Assembly: GCF_032854445.1 (NCBI RefSeq)
Contig: NC_088301.1
Location: 42,581,187-42,645,186 of the forward strand
Origin: Liolophura sinensis
Lineage: Eukaryota; Mollusca; Polyplacophora; Chitonida; Chitonidae
Direction: 5' to 3'
DNA length: 64,000 nt
Shown here: positions 36,286 to 49,200 of the stretch, one piece after another
Layout of the letters: every line of letters begins with the position of its first letter
Numbering within the stretch: position 1 is the first letter of the stretch
Notes under the pieces: generated by a model
Databases searched by the model: none
Seen by the model: only the letters and a program-made list of their open reading frames with translations
What the model was told of the DNA's origin: nothing
Position numbers and translations under genes: made by a program

Positions 36286-36530
36286 GGTACAAAGTACTAA
36301 GACTGAAACCCATTCTTAAATCTGTTATATAATCGGTACTTAATGAAGTATATGAGTGTGTGCAGTATAAGAAGCCTATGTGTATTGTAAATATGTTATT
36401 CTTAACTATCAAGTTTTGATTATATAAATGTATGATGTATATAAGTTTGAGGAGACCCCCTAGTGACCCATGGGTTGTGGGATATCCTCAGTAAACAAAT
36501 AAAGAATTAAATTAAAAAAAAAATTAAATT
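34083..36530 (+). mobile_element. Non-LTR retrotransposon (LINE), 5'-truncated copy
   Basis: Homology starts about 34083 inside the linker that normally follows the endonuclease, so the endonuclease is missing. It runs through the reverse transcriptase ORF to a short 3' UTR ending GTAAACAAATAAAG and an A-rich tail at about 36500-36530. The 5' truncation plus A-rich tail is the usual form of a target-primed insertion. No target duplication was identified. The clade is not assigned; the RT motifs fit the CR1/Jockey side of the LINE tree. Confidence 0.93.
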
Positions 36531-36534
36531 GAGT

Positions 36535-37965
36535 TTCGTTTCCGTTCTGGTCTATTCAAAGCCATAAAATATACCAAGGGTCGTACATATTCGAAGGACT
36601 GTGTATTTGGATATATATCAGCGAAGAAACAGACAAGCTAACCGTTAACATTTATGATTCCATGAACTACTAAAGTTTCTCCACTCTCCGTGTATGCTCC
36701 CTTCTCCCCCATAAAGTTAAGGGTTTATAAAACGGTCCATAAATTGTATGCATACATGTCAAGCTATATGTACCTGTATATATTTTCAGAGGAATGCTAC
36801 ACATATATGTGTATTATGAGGTTAAACACTTACTTTAGAAATACTCTGAAATAATACATTAGTGTCGTCATTAAAATAAAAGTGAGGTAGGGCATGTAAT
36901 TGAAGGCAGATTTAAAAGTTGATCATGTTTTTGATTTAATCTTTATGAATTTTTTATTGTCCTTTTATTGGTGGTTTTACCATAAAATTAGTTAATATTT
37001 GGTTATTCCCGTCCCCATCTCATTACCATCCACATTTATATGAACACCAATACAGTACGGATTGTCTCTGGCATGAATGAAAGAATGATAAACGCGGTTG
37101 TTCCCCTTACATGCGGGCACAGATACAGACGTATATTGATGTGCCTTTCGGTTTAAATAACTGATAGTACATGCGCGGGATCCTATAGGTGGCTGAAAAG
37201 AGTCACAACGGGTATTAAAAGTCAAATCTATACACAAAGATTTTACGACAGTATTTTACGTTGGCGTGTGAGATCGCAAGAAAGGTGAATGCCTATGTAC
37301 CGTTTCTAATAAACTTAACTATAGTTGCATACCACACACCTTTCTGCGCATGTGATGCTCCTACCCTCGCTTTGCACCACTGCCACCACCACCACTGTTT
37401 AAGGTGTTTTTAAACGCCACACTTCATTTAGGTGAAGAGTATGCATGAGTATATATAAAGTATTATTAGAAACAAATATTGAGACAGAAGTATTGTTTTC
37501 TGACATAACTTCTTGCCTCATCACCGTAGTCACCCTAGTGACCTCAGCGTTCAAGATTTCCGTTCAGATTTCGGTAGTGGTGGCAGTGACGTAAAGCGAA
37601 CGTCGAGAGGGGCTCATGTGCTTTATGAAGTATGGGTAAATACTATATATTTCTGTACTACAAAAGCAACCCACCCTTACCATTTGGAAACTTGGGAGAC
37701 TTCAGACCACCTGTGCACTTTAATAGCTAATTGCGAATTGATGAAGTTCAATTTTATTCTCATGATCAAGGGGAATAGGAGTTTCAGGGTAAATCACCGA
37801 ACTTTGGCTAGAACAATCACGAAAGTTCACACATGTTATTTTCACCCACCGAGTGTCCTCAGTATGTGTAGGGTATACGGTTTTGTGGATGACAAGTGAT
37901 CCCAAATGAATTTTATGTTTTAAGCTGTATTAATTGGTGAATGACAAGTAAGCCGTCTCCATATA
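36535..37965. other. Stretch without supported features
   Basis: AT-rich. A 128-codon ORF at 37513-37899 has no recognisable domain and no splice support, so no gene is called. Confidence 0.45.
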
Positions 37966-37977
37966 TATTAAGCTTTG

Positions 37978-38580
37978 CGGCCTGGCGAGTGCTGTAGACA
38001 CCTACTTGGTGTAAGACAAGCTATCTTCATTGCACTTCATTTCCTAGCAGTACGGCCTGCCGAGTGCTGTAGACACCTACTTGGTGTAGGACAAACGATC
38101 TTCATTGAACTTTTTATCCTAGCAGTACGGCCTGGCGAGTGCTGTAGACACCTACTTAGTGTACAACCAGCGATCTGCATTGAACTTCGTGTCTTAAACC
38201 ATGCGGCCTGGCGAGTGCTGTAGACACCTACTTGGTGTAGGACAAGCTATCTTCATTAAACTTCGTATCCTAGCAGTATGGCCTGGCAAGTGCTGTATAC
38301 TTGGTGTAGGACAAACGATCTTCGTATCCTAGCAGTATGGCCTGCCGAGTGCTGTAGACACCTACTTGGTGTAGGACAAGCGATCTTCATTGAACTTCGT
38401 ATCCTAGCAGTACGGCCTGCCGAGTGCTGTAGGCACCTACTTGGTGTAGGACAAGCGATGTTCAATGAACTTCGTATCCTTCGTATACTTGGTGTAGGGT
38501 AAGCGATCTTCATTGAACTTCGCGCCTTAAACTATACGACCTGGCGAGTGCTGTAGACACATACTCGGTGGATGACACCG
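37978..38580. repeat. 75-bp tandem repeat, about eight units
   Basis: Units start with CCTGGCGAGTGCTGTAGACA at 37981, 38056, 38131, about 38207 and so on. They continue with CCTACTTGGTGTAGGACAAG and CGATCTTCATTGAACTTCGT. Two units near 38290 and 38490 are shortened. A 25-residue period keeps both strands open (CCRHLLGV repeats), which is not a protein gene. Confidence 0.93.
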
Positions 38581-39070
38581 AACTTCGTATCTTAAGCTTT
38601 GCACTGATGCAATTTTCCACTGAAAGTTGCGTGTGTAAAGGTTAAGTTTGTAACAAAAGTTTGAAATAAATTATTACTGTTGATTTTTTTTTTACGTTAA
38701 ATTTTTAATGGTGAATTTTTAATGGTTATACACACCTGATTTGTTCAAAGACGGGATGGAGGGGAGCACCTTTGAAAAGTCATAGTATGACTGTTCAAAT
38801 CATCTTCAAAATGAAATGATATAACTTTACCAATGCTAAATTCTACATTTTAGCGGGGACGGAGGAGGGAATGCATTTATAATTTTAACGTAACACTTCC
38901 TAAATGTTAGAAATAATAAGTAATACTTTAAAAAATATTTTCAAAATTTATGTAAGTTAATCTTTTAAGTGTTCCGCTCCATAAATGCAAAAACTAATAT
39001 TTTAAAATGTTGATAGTTGTTGGTCTACATTTTAGAGAATTTAAACTGTTGTATCATTTTATAGATTTGA

Positions 39071-39096
39071 AGATGTTTAATTTAAATTAAACATCT
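39071..39096. repeat. Perfect 26-bp palindrome
   Basis: Half-site AGATGTTTAATTT is followed at once by its exact reverse complement. Confidence 0.9.
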
Positions 39097-39164
39097 GCGT
39101 TTTAAGAGAGTATATAAGCAACAATCTTCAAGATGTATAAGATATATGTATATAGCCATGAACC

Positions 39165-39275
39165 TATATGATGACCCGCACCTATATGATGCAATGCACC
39201 TATATGACCCCCCATGCACCTATATGATGCCACGCACCTATATGATGTCACGCACCTATAAGATAACTTGAACAG
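39165..39275. repeat. ~20-bp tandem repeat
   Basis: Five to six units of GCACCTATATGATGCCAC type, with small length changes. Confidence 0.85.
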
Positions 39276-39967
39276 CATTTGTCCAGTAAATATATATAAA
39301 GAGATATATATATATGAGTATTAAAACTCATAAAGATTACAATTCACTAAGCAGTATGCTGTGGCGATAAATGATAAATACGTTTATGTTTATGAACAGT
39401 TTGCAATTATGCACCCTATAAAATATATAGGCCTACCTATATCTATATTCGACCTGGAAGCATTCCACAGGCTATAAAGTTTGAAATTTGGATTGTAGGT
39501 GTATACCTGCATTGACTGTCGACTGCATCATTTAAAACTGATGATTGCTTAATTGTCCATTTACGTGCATGTTACCAGGTTTATTTCCTATTTATATATT
39601 AATTCTTACATATTCTTACAATTTCTCTGGAAAGTGTTGTTTTAAGATATGTTGGTAATGAGTCTGTATAATGGCCCGCACCATAAATGACGAACTTGAC
39701 GCTTAGATTTGGTATCTTCTTGATATCGGTGTGATCGATCATCAGTTACACAGGTACATGTATAGTTATGAAGGTTGGAGGTTAAACATTCCGCGCATCA
39801 TGCAATGGTCCGTAATGTTGTGACGTGTAATTCATATAGTTTACCCAGGCCTGCAGAAGATGGAAAAGAAAAATACAACAGTATTCGAATTGCACCACTT
39901 CAAACTCACTGACATGAAAAGTTGCAGTTAAGCCGTTCGTAGAATTGGTGCAGTATACAATTTATCT

Positions 39968-40260
39968 GAGTGCTTGAGTGAGTGCTTGGGGTTTAACATC
40001 GTTCTTAACCATTTTTCAGTCATATGACGACGAAGGAGTCCTTAGAGTCCATGTAGGCCTAATGCCCCTCCTTGTTGCAGTGTGGATTTCCACCGCTCTT
40101 TTATCTAGTGCTGCTTCATTTAGACGGCTTAAGGAAGTCATTATACTGATAGGGCCTACAGGTCAACCTGTCGTTGCACTATGCCCTTAACGCTGAACTC
40201 AGAGCATTGAAGTTACAACTTCCTCTTTTAAAGTCTTAGGTGTAACCCGACCCAGGATTG
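39968..40260 (-). mobile_element. Interspersed repeat ending in CACT repeats, minus orientation
   Basis: The + strand reads GAGTGAGTGCTTGGGGTTTA, ACCATTTTTCAGTCATATGA, CGACGAAGGAGTCC and TTTTATCTAGTGCTGC. This is the reverse complement of the element at 41150-41375. Such (CACT)n-tailed elements look SINE-like, but no tRNA head was seen. Confidence 0.75.
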
Positions 40261-40839
40261 ACCCTTGATCTACCACCCCTGATGCGGACGCTCTACGCGT
40301 GTGTAAGCTATCGGGCCTGGTCCTACAATTTATCTTTATTAGGCATCAGACACTATGGTATATATATATGTAGGTTTGATTTCCAGAATATCGACTGCAT
40401 TTATTATTTCACACAAGCAAACCATTGCATACAATAATAATACTGAAGTCAAGACATCACCAGGTAAATGTAAAAAGCTTATGTATGTTACATATGTAAA
40501 ATGTTATTGTGAAACGACTACCATTGCAAACAATTAAGTTTAATAAAATTTTAGCTCTGTTGCTTCAAGTATAGAGTCTCAAATACCAAATTCCTCTGTG
40601 AATTTTAGGGACTATCTTACATCTTTACTGACGCCTTACCGGATCAACTTTTATTATTATATTAACTGTCCACAATTTGAAACCATGGTCCCCAAGAGGT
40701 GACGGAATATATATGGCCGATATTAAGTTTTTGCCTGAATATATCGCTGTGCCTTTAGCTAATCAATGTTTATATGCAATTTATCATTTTCCACAACTAG
40801 ACTCCCTAAAACAAACAAAAATTATTTCTGTCTTGCAAA

Positions 40840-41090
40840 GTGTAACCAAGATTTTGGAAAAAAATATTCGCAAATATGATGTCTGATTTTATTGAAACAA
40901 ACAATGTCATATGTCCATTGATCAGTGTGGGTTAGGAAAACTCATTCAGCAGTACATGCTGCTTGTTCCCCTTTCAACCTTTTTCTTCCTGCAGGAGAAT
41001 CTATAAGCACTTTAGTTCTGCTGTGATCTTGGACTTATCGAAAGCTTTTGATACTGTGAATCACATCATTCTCCTACAGAACTACACACC
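40840..41090 (+). pseudogene. Decayed LINE reverse transcriptase fragment
   Basis: Pieces in different frames: ILEKNIRKY, then MSDFIETNN, then AVILDLSKAFDTVNHIILLQ, the RT motif with catalytic Asp. Frameshifts and stops break it. It belongs to another LINE lineage than 34083-36530. Parts may extend left to about 40560. Confidence 0.75.
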
Positions 41091-41149
41091 TAAGACCTTG
41101 AAAGAGGAAGTTATAACTTTTTCGCTTGGCGTTCAGCATTAAGGGGATA

Positions 41150-41375
41150 ATGCAACGACTGGTTGACCGGTATCAGTATAATGGCTCGGGCGTGGGAGGG
41201 TGGGGGGATTACCTGCCTTCGGGAAGACGTCTCAGTGAGGCAGCACTAGATAAAAGAGGAAATTCCTCCTGCAACATGGAGGCACATTACATGCACTCTA
41301 AGGATTCCTTCGTCGTCATGACTGAAAAATTGTTAAGTACGACGTTAAACCCCAAGCACTCACTCACTCACTCTT
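41150..41375 (+). mobile_element. Interspersed repeat with CACTCACTCACT tail, plus orientation
   Basis: Contains GAGGCAGCACTAGATAAAAG, TTCCTTCGTCGTCATGACTG, AAAAATTGTTAAGTACGACG and TTAAACCCCAAGCACTCACT. Matches 39968-40260 in the opposite direction. Confidence 0.78.
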
Positions 41376-41379
41376 ACAG

Positions 41380-43290
41380 AACTAAGTCATTATCTCTTTC
41401 GTGTTGCATCCCATGAGTGGCTGCGGAGTTACTTAATTGGAACTCTCATGGAAGATTTCACAGTGTATGTGTGTCAACGGTTTTTCTCTTAATAAAAGTC
41501 TTGATTGTTAGCGCTTGCAGCAAAACTTCCTCAGCTTGTTAGGGCTCCTCTGATTTTCGGCAACCAACTTTCGTGGCACTCTTTCAGTTTTTTCAGTTTC
41601 GGCCAAAAGAAACTTACGACTCCGTGAGTTAAATTTAGCCAGCCTTTTCAGCAAATTAATACCAAATTATTGTAGGAAAACATTGCACGAAGTATATTCC
41701 CTTGTTCGCCCACATGAATTTGTTTTGAGGCAACGAAGAAAGTTGAAAAATCACGTGACCCATGGATGGTCGCAACTGCACGTGCGATATGTGTATAAAA
41801 ACGTTACACACAGTGTGCTGGACTTGCACACTGACTAAAAATCACCAAAGTAATCCCTCGATTGACTCCATCTCCATAGCCCTTGTTGTTTAGAACACTG
41901 CATCACATTTTGTTCTGGTAAAATCACCAAATGCATAGAATAAAATTCATTATGATATATTAAAACATTCAATCTATATACCATTATACAAATCCAATCT
42001 TAAAGAATAATATTGACAGGCTATAACATTTTCTTTAATCATCCATACATACACGTTAACTGATCTCCACAATTTTTCTTCCAAAAGATATGATTCTTCA
42101 GCAATTCTCCTTTAGGGGAGAAAGGATATTTTTTTGGTCGATTCTTATATACACATAATCTATTAGCCAACATTCGAAAGATTTTACAGGTGTAGCGTAC
42201 AAATTAGGGTACACATTAACTTAATCAGTTAAAGTGATGATACCTGATACTTTTATAGGTTTTTATTTTGTATTTCTAGCCAAGAATATTTTATTTTCGG
42301 AAACAGCGGAAACACGATGAGCGGTTTTCAAACAATATATTTTGTCATGGAACAAATCACATTATTTCTTTGTCATTCATTTTTTTTTAGTGTTACGATT
42401 CTTAAATCTAATGATATGTCATTAGACGTTCTTCGTGATCGGTTGAATTTTTCAAAATATTTGTGTAAATTATTTTAATTGACCTATTTTACGAGTATAT
42501 ATTCTTTGTCCTCGAATACCACAAAACGCGCTGTTATACGCTAATAATAATATGACTAATTCCAAAAATTTTGCTTTATACTGACTTTGTATGTACTGCT
42601 CATCATTTCTATTTCTCTAACATTGCTCTGAAAAAAAAAACAAACAAAAAAACAACAAATATAAGCCCTTGCTTTAAATGTAAGATGCCGCATGCAATAA
42701 TATATAGTCTCTCGTGCATGCATATGCCGCTGTACATACTACGTGAATCTATATAAACCTCAGACAATCAATTCTATGTATGTGCACATTGCACACAAAC
42801 AAGCTGTACCGACTTTGTTTAATTGCAGACACATTAAAACACCTTCGCACTTTAGCCACTTCAAAATGATAGATATACTTTATGCCCATGCTAAAACATC
42901 TATGCATGTAGCATGTACCACACATCTGGTAATCTGTGCTATATTATATAGATCATTCTGTAAACACGTTCAGGAACGTTGGTTTTCTTTCATCTTTTGA
43001 ATTAAACGGCATGATGTTAATTGCGTATACGTCTCAAATGAATTTTACACCCCTGCAGACGCTAAAGGTGCTAAACCACTGACGGCGGGCCAATACAGGG
43101 GCATCAATACCCTCGTTCAGAGTGAGAGAGGGTTAAAGATACATAATTGGTTATGCAATCGCTATTTCTAGTATGTGCTACCTGTGAGATTATATCACCT
43201 GGTAGTGAATTGAATGTCCAACAGCATTGCGGGCCATAAAAGAAAAGGCGGTATAGCTATACAGGCATCACAGGAGTAATTCCTGCATAT
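41380..43290. other. Stretch without supported features
   Basis: AT-rich with scattered short ORFs, none with recognisable motifs. No repeat family found. Confidence 0.45.
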
Positions 43291-43293
43291 ATA

Positions 43294-43340
43294 TGGAAGG
43301 GAGGGAGGGGGGCTTGCATGGGGGGTGGGGTGGGGAGATA
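43294..43340 (+). other. G-rich tract (possible G-quadruplex)
   Basis: GGAAGGGAGGGAGGGGGG is followed by GGGGGGTGGGGTGGGGAG; more than four G-runs of three or more within 45 bases. It stands about 135 bases before the N gap. Confidence 0.7.
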
Positions 43341-43475
43341 AGATTATGAACAGCAACATCGAGATATATATCTACAGTATATACTTCAGTGGAACGCAGG
43401 CTGTGGTGTATATCCCTATTAGCCGCCAAGTAAGACATGCAAGATATTGCCCAGGTTTGGTCACCTTTGAAATAC

Positions 43476-43675
43476 NNNNNNNNNNNNNNNNNNNNNNNNN
43501 NNNNNNNNNNNNNNNNNNNNNNNNNNNNNNNNNNNNNNNNNNNNNNNNNNNNNNNNNNNNNNNNNNNNNNNNNNNNNNNNNNNNNNNNNNNNNNNNNNNN
43601 NNNNNNNNNNNNNNNNNNNNNNNNNNNNNNNNNNNNNNNNNNNNNNNNNNNNNNNNNNNNNNNNNNNNNNNNNNN
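43476..43675. other. Assembly gap of 200 N
   Basis: Exactly 200 N. The 18 bases before it (43458-43475, TGGTCACCTTTGAAATAC) are repeated directly after it (43676-43693). Confidence 0.99.
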
Positions 43676-44104
43676 TGGTCACCTTTGAAATACATGCACT
43701 TACATGTAAATGAAAAGACTTTATTTTAAATGTAATTGTGTGACTTCATGTTATATAGAAAATTGATTCCATGCTATTAAATGAACCCAACTCCTGTATT
43801 TATCGTTTCAGATCATCATACAGAGAGACGTTATGCAATTTCTTAATGGAGTAAACCAGTTTCAATGACTGAATTGTATTGATGGCAAATTGCCAGGTCT
43901 AAATTGATCAGTAAGAAATATCCTTATTTGCTGACAGACTAAACATTTTTAAATCATCCATATACGTGAATATTATTCACCATTATATGATGCTGGCACA
44001 GATCTTGCATCTTATCATATATATTGTTAGTATAATTTTTAGTTTAAACCGATTTACGACGTTTATACTTATACTTATACATGTACATTTCTCTTTAGAT
44101 AAAT

Positions 44105-44268
<164 letters not shown>

Positions 44269-44279
44269 CATAATTACCC

Positions 44280-45530
44280 GCCAATATAATTATATTTGGT
44301 AAATTGAGATGACAACTGGTATTTAGACGCATATTGCATGCATATATCACATATACATGATTCCAAGATGGACAATAAGCGAGTTATACTAATTTCAAAC
44401 CCACCTCTTTCATTGCCTTACAAAGTTACCACCTATATAATGTTAGCCTATATTGTTAGACTATCTATTAATACGGAAGTGCGCACGTTAGGCTCATAAA
44501 AGTTCATATATAGGCCCACAATGTTTGATGTATCACTGTAATATACCGTGTGTGAGTGCACAGTTTAAATCAGGATCCAAAGTTCCGTTATAACTGTTTT
44601 CAAATATTAAAAGTGTGTTCACGGACTTTTGCCAAATGGTAATTTTGACGTACGCCAAATGTTAATTTATGGCTTTTGAATTCTTCATTTCCGAAGTATA
44701 ATTTCCCTTTATGAAAGACTCGTTCGGATGCCAATGCAAGGTGATGTAAAAAGCCATACTTGTGTTTAAAGGTATAAGAGGGGGGATAACTCCATGTTAT
44801 TGAAGCTGAGAAAATGGACATTGTTTCATTTAATAAGTGGAGAATTTCTTATTACTCTTGCAAACCAGATGCACGGCCTTTTGCTAAAACTTTTAGACTA
44901 ACGTGATATTTCACAGGTTATTTTAAATCAGGAATATTAACTTATGTCACCAGCAGGTAGTCTGTATCCAACTTTATACATTTGCAATGATAACTCAGTT
45001 TACATTACAGCAGCTAATCAGCGAAGCCGGTTTAACCCAATCATTACTCTTATGACCATAGTACCTTTAGATCTTTATCAAATTTCTTTAGAAAAATAAT
45101 TTTAAAAAATCTTCAGGTGTAAATACTGATTGCTTGTTTGTAAAAAGTGGGACAATTTATTAAACATTTGTTTTTACCAATATTTTTTTAATTTGTGTCG
45201 CGCAATGTAATTTTAACACAGATTTAATCCGTGGAATGTAAAAACTGCCTTTCGCCACATTGCTCTTGCTTTTTATATCGTGAGATATGAATTCGTGAAC
45301 AAAGCTATGTTTATTCAAGTTGTTTGGAGATATGGGGTCGACTAAAAAAGTGAGTCATAGGCAGTATTAATAATCAATAATCAAGCTCCTGTAGAATAAT
45401 GTAGCACCATACTTCAATATATAATCCTACAGATACACTATCTCTGGATCCGACAATGAAAATTTAAACTGGTTAAGTTTTTCTAGCACCTTGTTATCAG
45501 TAATTATCGTCCTAGTTTTGTGATTAACGT
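44280..45530. other. Stretch without supported features
   Basis: AT-rich flank upstream of CELSR. No ORF with a motif and no recognised repeat. Confidence 0.45.
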
Positions 45531-45534
45531 GTAG

Positions 45535-46290
45535 GTGACGAGCGGAATTTATCTCATTTACCCCCTGTGGTGTGCAAGTGGTCAGCCAGTGCGGAAATGC
45601 ACACCTTTGTTATGTCACGTGGGCTGCGGGTAGTTTTAACTCCCTACGATGCCTTGGATAGCACATGAACTATAGTTTCGCGATTCTTTTGTCAAAACTT
45701 TTGCATTAAGTCGTTCTTTGAAAAACTGTTAATGCTTTGCGACACCTCGAATTATATTGATCAATTTACAATGAGAGGTAAATGGAAATAGCATGAACGA
45801 AGCCTTCTATGGGGAGGTACTTGGAACGGCAGAGGTAAGTCTGGAGCAGCCATTTTCGAAGCGAGAAGGGTTAGAGCGGCAGGGAGAGTGCACGGGCAGG
45901 CTAAATTTTAAGTTACTCTCATTACGACACGAGAATGAGTCTGCCGTGAATTAGAATAGGGCAAGTCAACTCCTCTGAGCCCTGCTTGGGAGTTTCTTGT
46001 TAGTGTTGAGTGCATGCTTTTCGAAAACGCTGACGGTGGCTCGACTGGAGGCGAGGAAAGGCTCACTGTACCTGCGAGCGGACGGACACCTGCGGATTGC
46101 CAAGTCGGTAAGGGTGACGCTGTTACAACAACAACGCCCAATGTAATCCAGTGATTTCTAAGCAGTTCTTCAGTTGTGTTGTGTTACTAGAAGAATTGCG
46201 TTCATGCATTTCAATTTCTATACACCTGTGAACAATCTGTGATATTATATTTGCACTTGATCCCGTCAAAGACGAAAGCAAAGACTGAAA
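45535..46290 (+). promoter_or_regulatory. CELSR: Probable CELSR promoter and 5' leader
   Basis: Base composition shifts to more G+C between about 45,540 and 46,140 (for example GCGGCAGGGAGAGTGCACGG), and a CACGTG E-box lies at 45616-45621. The leader then runs to the ATG at 46291. The transcription start is not placed. Confidence 0.4.
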
Positions 46291-49200
46291 ATGCGTGCAA
46301 ACTCAATGTTGGTCACTTCAGACTTGCTCCGGCTGGCGTTACAGCCATGCGTGGTGATACTGTGTTTTCTCAGCCTTCTTCCCATTAGCCCTGTAGCATA
46401 TCAAATTCACATATCTCATAGGGACTTGCCAAAAACTTTACTCTTCAAAGCCGGTCTACACCATGATGACTGGACATATCATTTGGACCAGTTTAGAACC
46501 TCAGAAATGGCTTTAAAGTATGTTTCCATAGATTCAACAGAAGGAAGTTTATTTTTAAAAGAAGTCCCTGCAGAGTGTTCCCAACATAGCACTCTGAAAA
46601 TATATATCATTGCTCGTCACCGTCAATTGTCAAAATACCAGCGTGTGGAAGACAACAGTGCACCTGGAATTAGCCAGAACTCAGATATTATTTCCAGCTT
46701 TTCAGACATTCATGTGGTTATACCTGTGAACATGTTCATACATAGTGGGAAACAGTGCCCAGATCAGGTTGCAAAGACATACCCCCATTTATCCCCATTG
46801 TCAGTTATTGCTACAACTTCTCATCATTATGGTGCTTGTATTATGCCACACCAACCTGTGCTAAAAGTGCTCGATTTCATCCCAGCAGCAATGTCTACAG
46901 AATTGAAACAAGAGTGTCAGTTTCAGTTTTACCTGCATGACACAGATGACTTCTATGTTCACAATACAACCTCCAGGATTCATGCATTCAAGAAAGTTTG
47001 TGTTCATGAGCAAATCAGTATTCAAGGAAAGTTAACTTTAAATGGTGCGTGTGGTATTGAATCATTGTCTGAGTCAGGTGCCTTTCAGTATGTTATGCCA
47101 TTCACTGTTACCATTCGTAAAGCCAAGCAAAGCGTTCCAACGATGAAGGTGGTTGGTGATGCTTACATATCAAGTTTACATAACCTCCATGCTAGGCTAC
47201 GACGTGCAGCTACAAACACAAAACCGACCTTCCAGTTACCCCTGTATGAAAGACATATAGATGAGGAGCAGGCACCTGGTGTGTTGGTAGCAACAATCAC
47301 TGCGACAGACCCAGACTCTGGGGATGCAGGCAGGTTGACCTACACACTGCAGGCTACTCGTGATGGTAGGAGTAGAAATATGTTTGCCATAAACCCTGTT
47401 ACAGGCCGCGTAAACACAACCCAGAAACTTGACCGAGAGACAATGACCGCTCACTATTTCCATGTTATTGTGTCTGATTATGGCCGCCCTCAAGAAACTG
47501 CCACAACGTCTCTCGTCATTTATGTTGATGATGTCAATGATCATCCTCCGAAGTTTGAGAATGACAATTACACTCAGCCTGTGGAGGAGAGCATTAGCAT
47601 AGGCAGTACTCTCATCACTGTTAGAGCTACGGATCAGGACACTGGTGACAATAGCCGCATACGCTATCGCATACTGAATCCTTCTGGACCTAATGACGTC
47701 TTTTCCATGGACCCAGAGGCAGGTAGCATTGTCTTACGGACTCCTCTTGACCGAGAAGTGATTAGTAGTTATATAATAAAGGTACAGGCTGTTGACCAAG
47801 GAGCTATCGCCTCCAGAAAGTCGGCAACGGCCACAATTCAAATCCAAGTTCTTGACCAAAATGACAACCGGCCTCAGTTCACGGAGTCTTCCTACCATGA
47901 AGTGGTCAGGGAGGATACTGACCCGTCTGGAAAACCAGTCATTGCCACAGTATCGGCAAAAGATAAGGACATTGGAGAGAATGGAGATGTTCGCTATCGA
48001 ATCACCAGTGGTAACACGGACAACACATTCTCCATTGATTCCATCACTGGTGCCATTTCTCTTCTGAAGCCCCTTGATCATGAGGTAATAACTTCTTACC
48101 GACTCTACATTCGAGCCCAAGATAACGGCTCTCCACCAAAAACAAACATTACCACTCTGTTAGTAGATGTTCAAGATGTGAACGACAACAACCCAAAGTT
48201 CACGGCATCGTCATACCTAGAGTCGATCAAAGAAGATGTTGGTGTGAATTACTCCATTCTTCCAGTGGAAGCCTATGATGATGACTCTGGACTGAATGCG
48301 GAGCTGGTTTATCGTATAGTTGATCCTCCACCTGGGATGCCAATCACAGTGGACCCAAAAACTGGGTGGATTAAGACAAATGGTCAGCTTGACAGGGAAC
48401 AGGCAAGAGCATACAATTTCCTGGTTGAGGTTAGAGATAAAGGCAATCCTCCAAGGTCAGCAACTGCCACTGTTGACATCCATGTCACAGATGTTAATGA
48501 CAATCCACCAATATTTAACCCACGGGTCTACTATGCCTCTGTGTCAGAGGAAGCCACACCTGGTGTTAGGGTCACAAGCGTAACTGCCATTGACAAGGAT
48601 GAGCGGGAAAATGCCAGACTCACCTATGATATCACCAGTGGAAATATAGACGAAGCCTTCAGAATATACACACAGGGAGGGGAAGGCATAATATCAGTAG
48701 CACGGGTGTTGAACTACAAACAGCAAAGTCGTTACATTCTGACTGTGCGAGGTAGTGATCCTGGTGGAAAGGTAGATACAGCGACAGTTTTCATCAACAT
48801 CACAGATACTAATCGTCATCGGCCAATGTTCCAAAACAATCCCTATCAGAAGGATGTGGATGAAAATGTCAAGGTTGGAACAGTGTTGATAAAAGTGTTT
48901 GCCCTTGACAATGATGTAGGTGAGAATGCCCGCGTAACATACAGCATAAGCGGTGAGGGTTCACAGGTGTTTTCTATTGATGCGAACACTGGAGAAATAA
49001 GAACTAGATTGCCGCTGAACAGAGAAACAACTGCTGGCTATGTTCTCACTGTCACTGCTACAGATCATGGAAAACCTCCTATGTCTGATGTAACAGACGT
49101 GGAAATAAATGTAAGAGATAACAATGACAATGCCCCAGAGTTCCAGGAAACTCTTTACTCTGGCCGAATCTCTGAGGGTGCAACTGTAGGCGACAGTGTC

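Noticed and set aside
37513-37899. 128-codon ORF
   Set aside because: No recognisable domain, no splice sites that join to another exon, and composition like the flanks.
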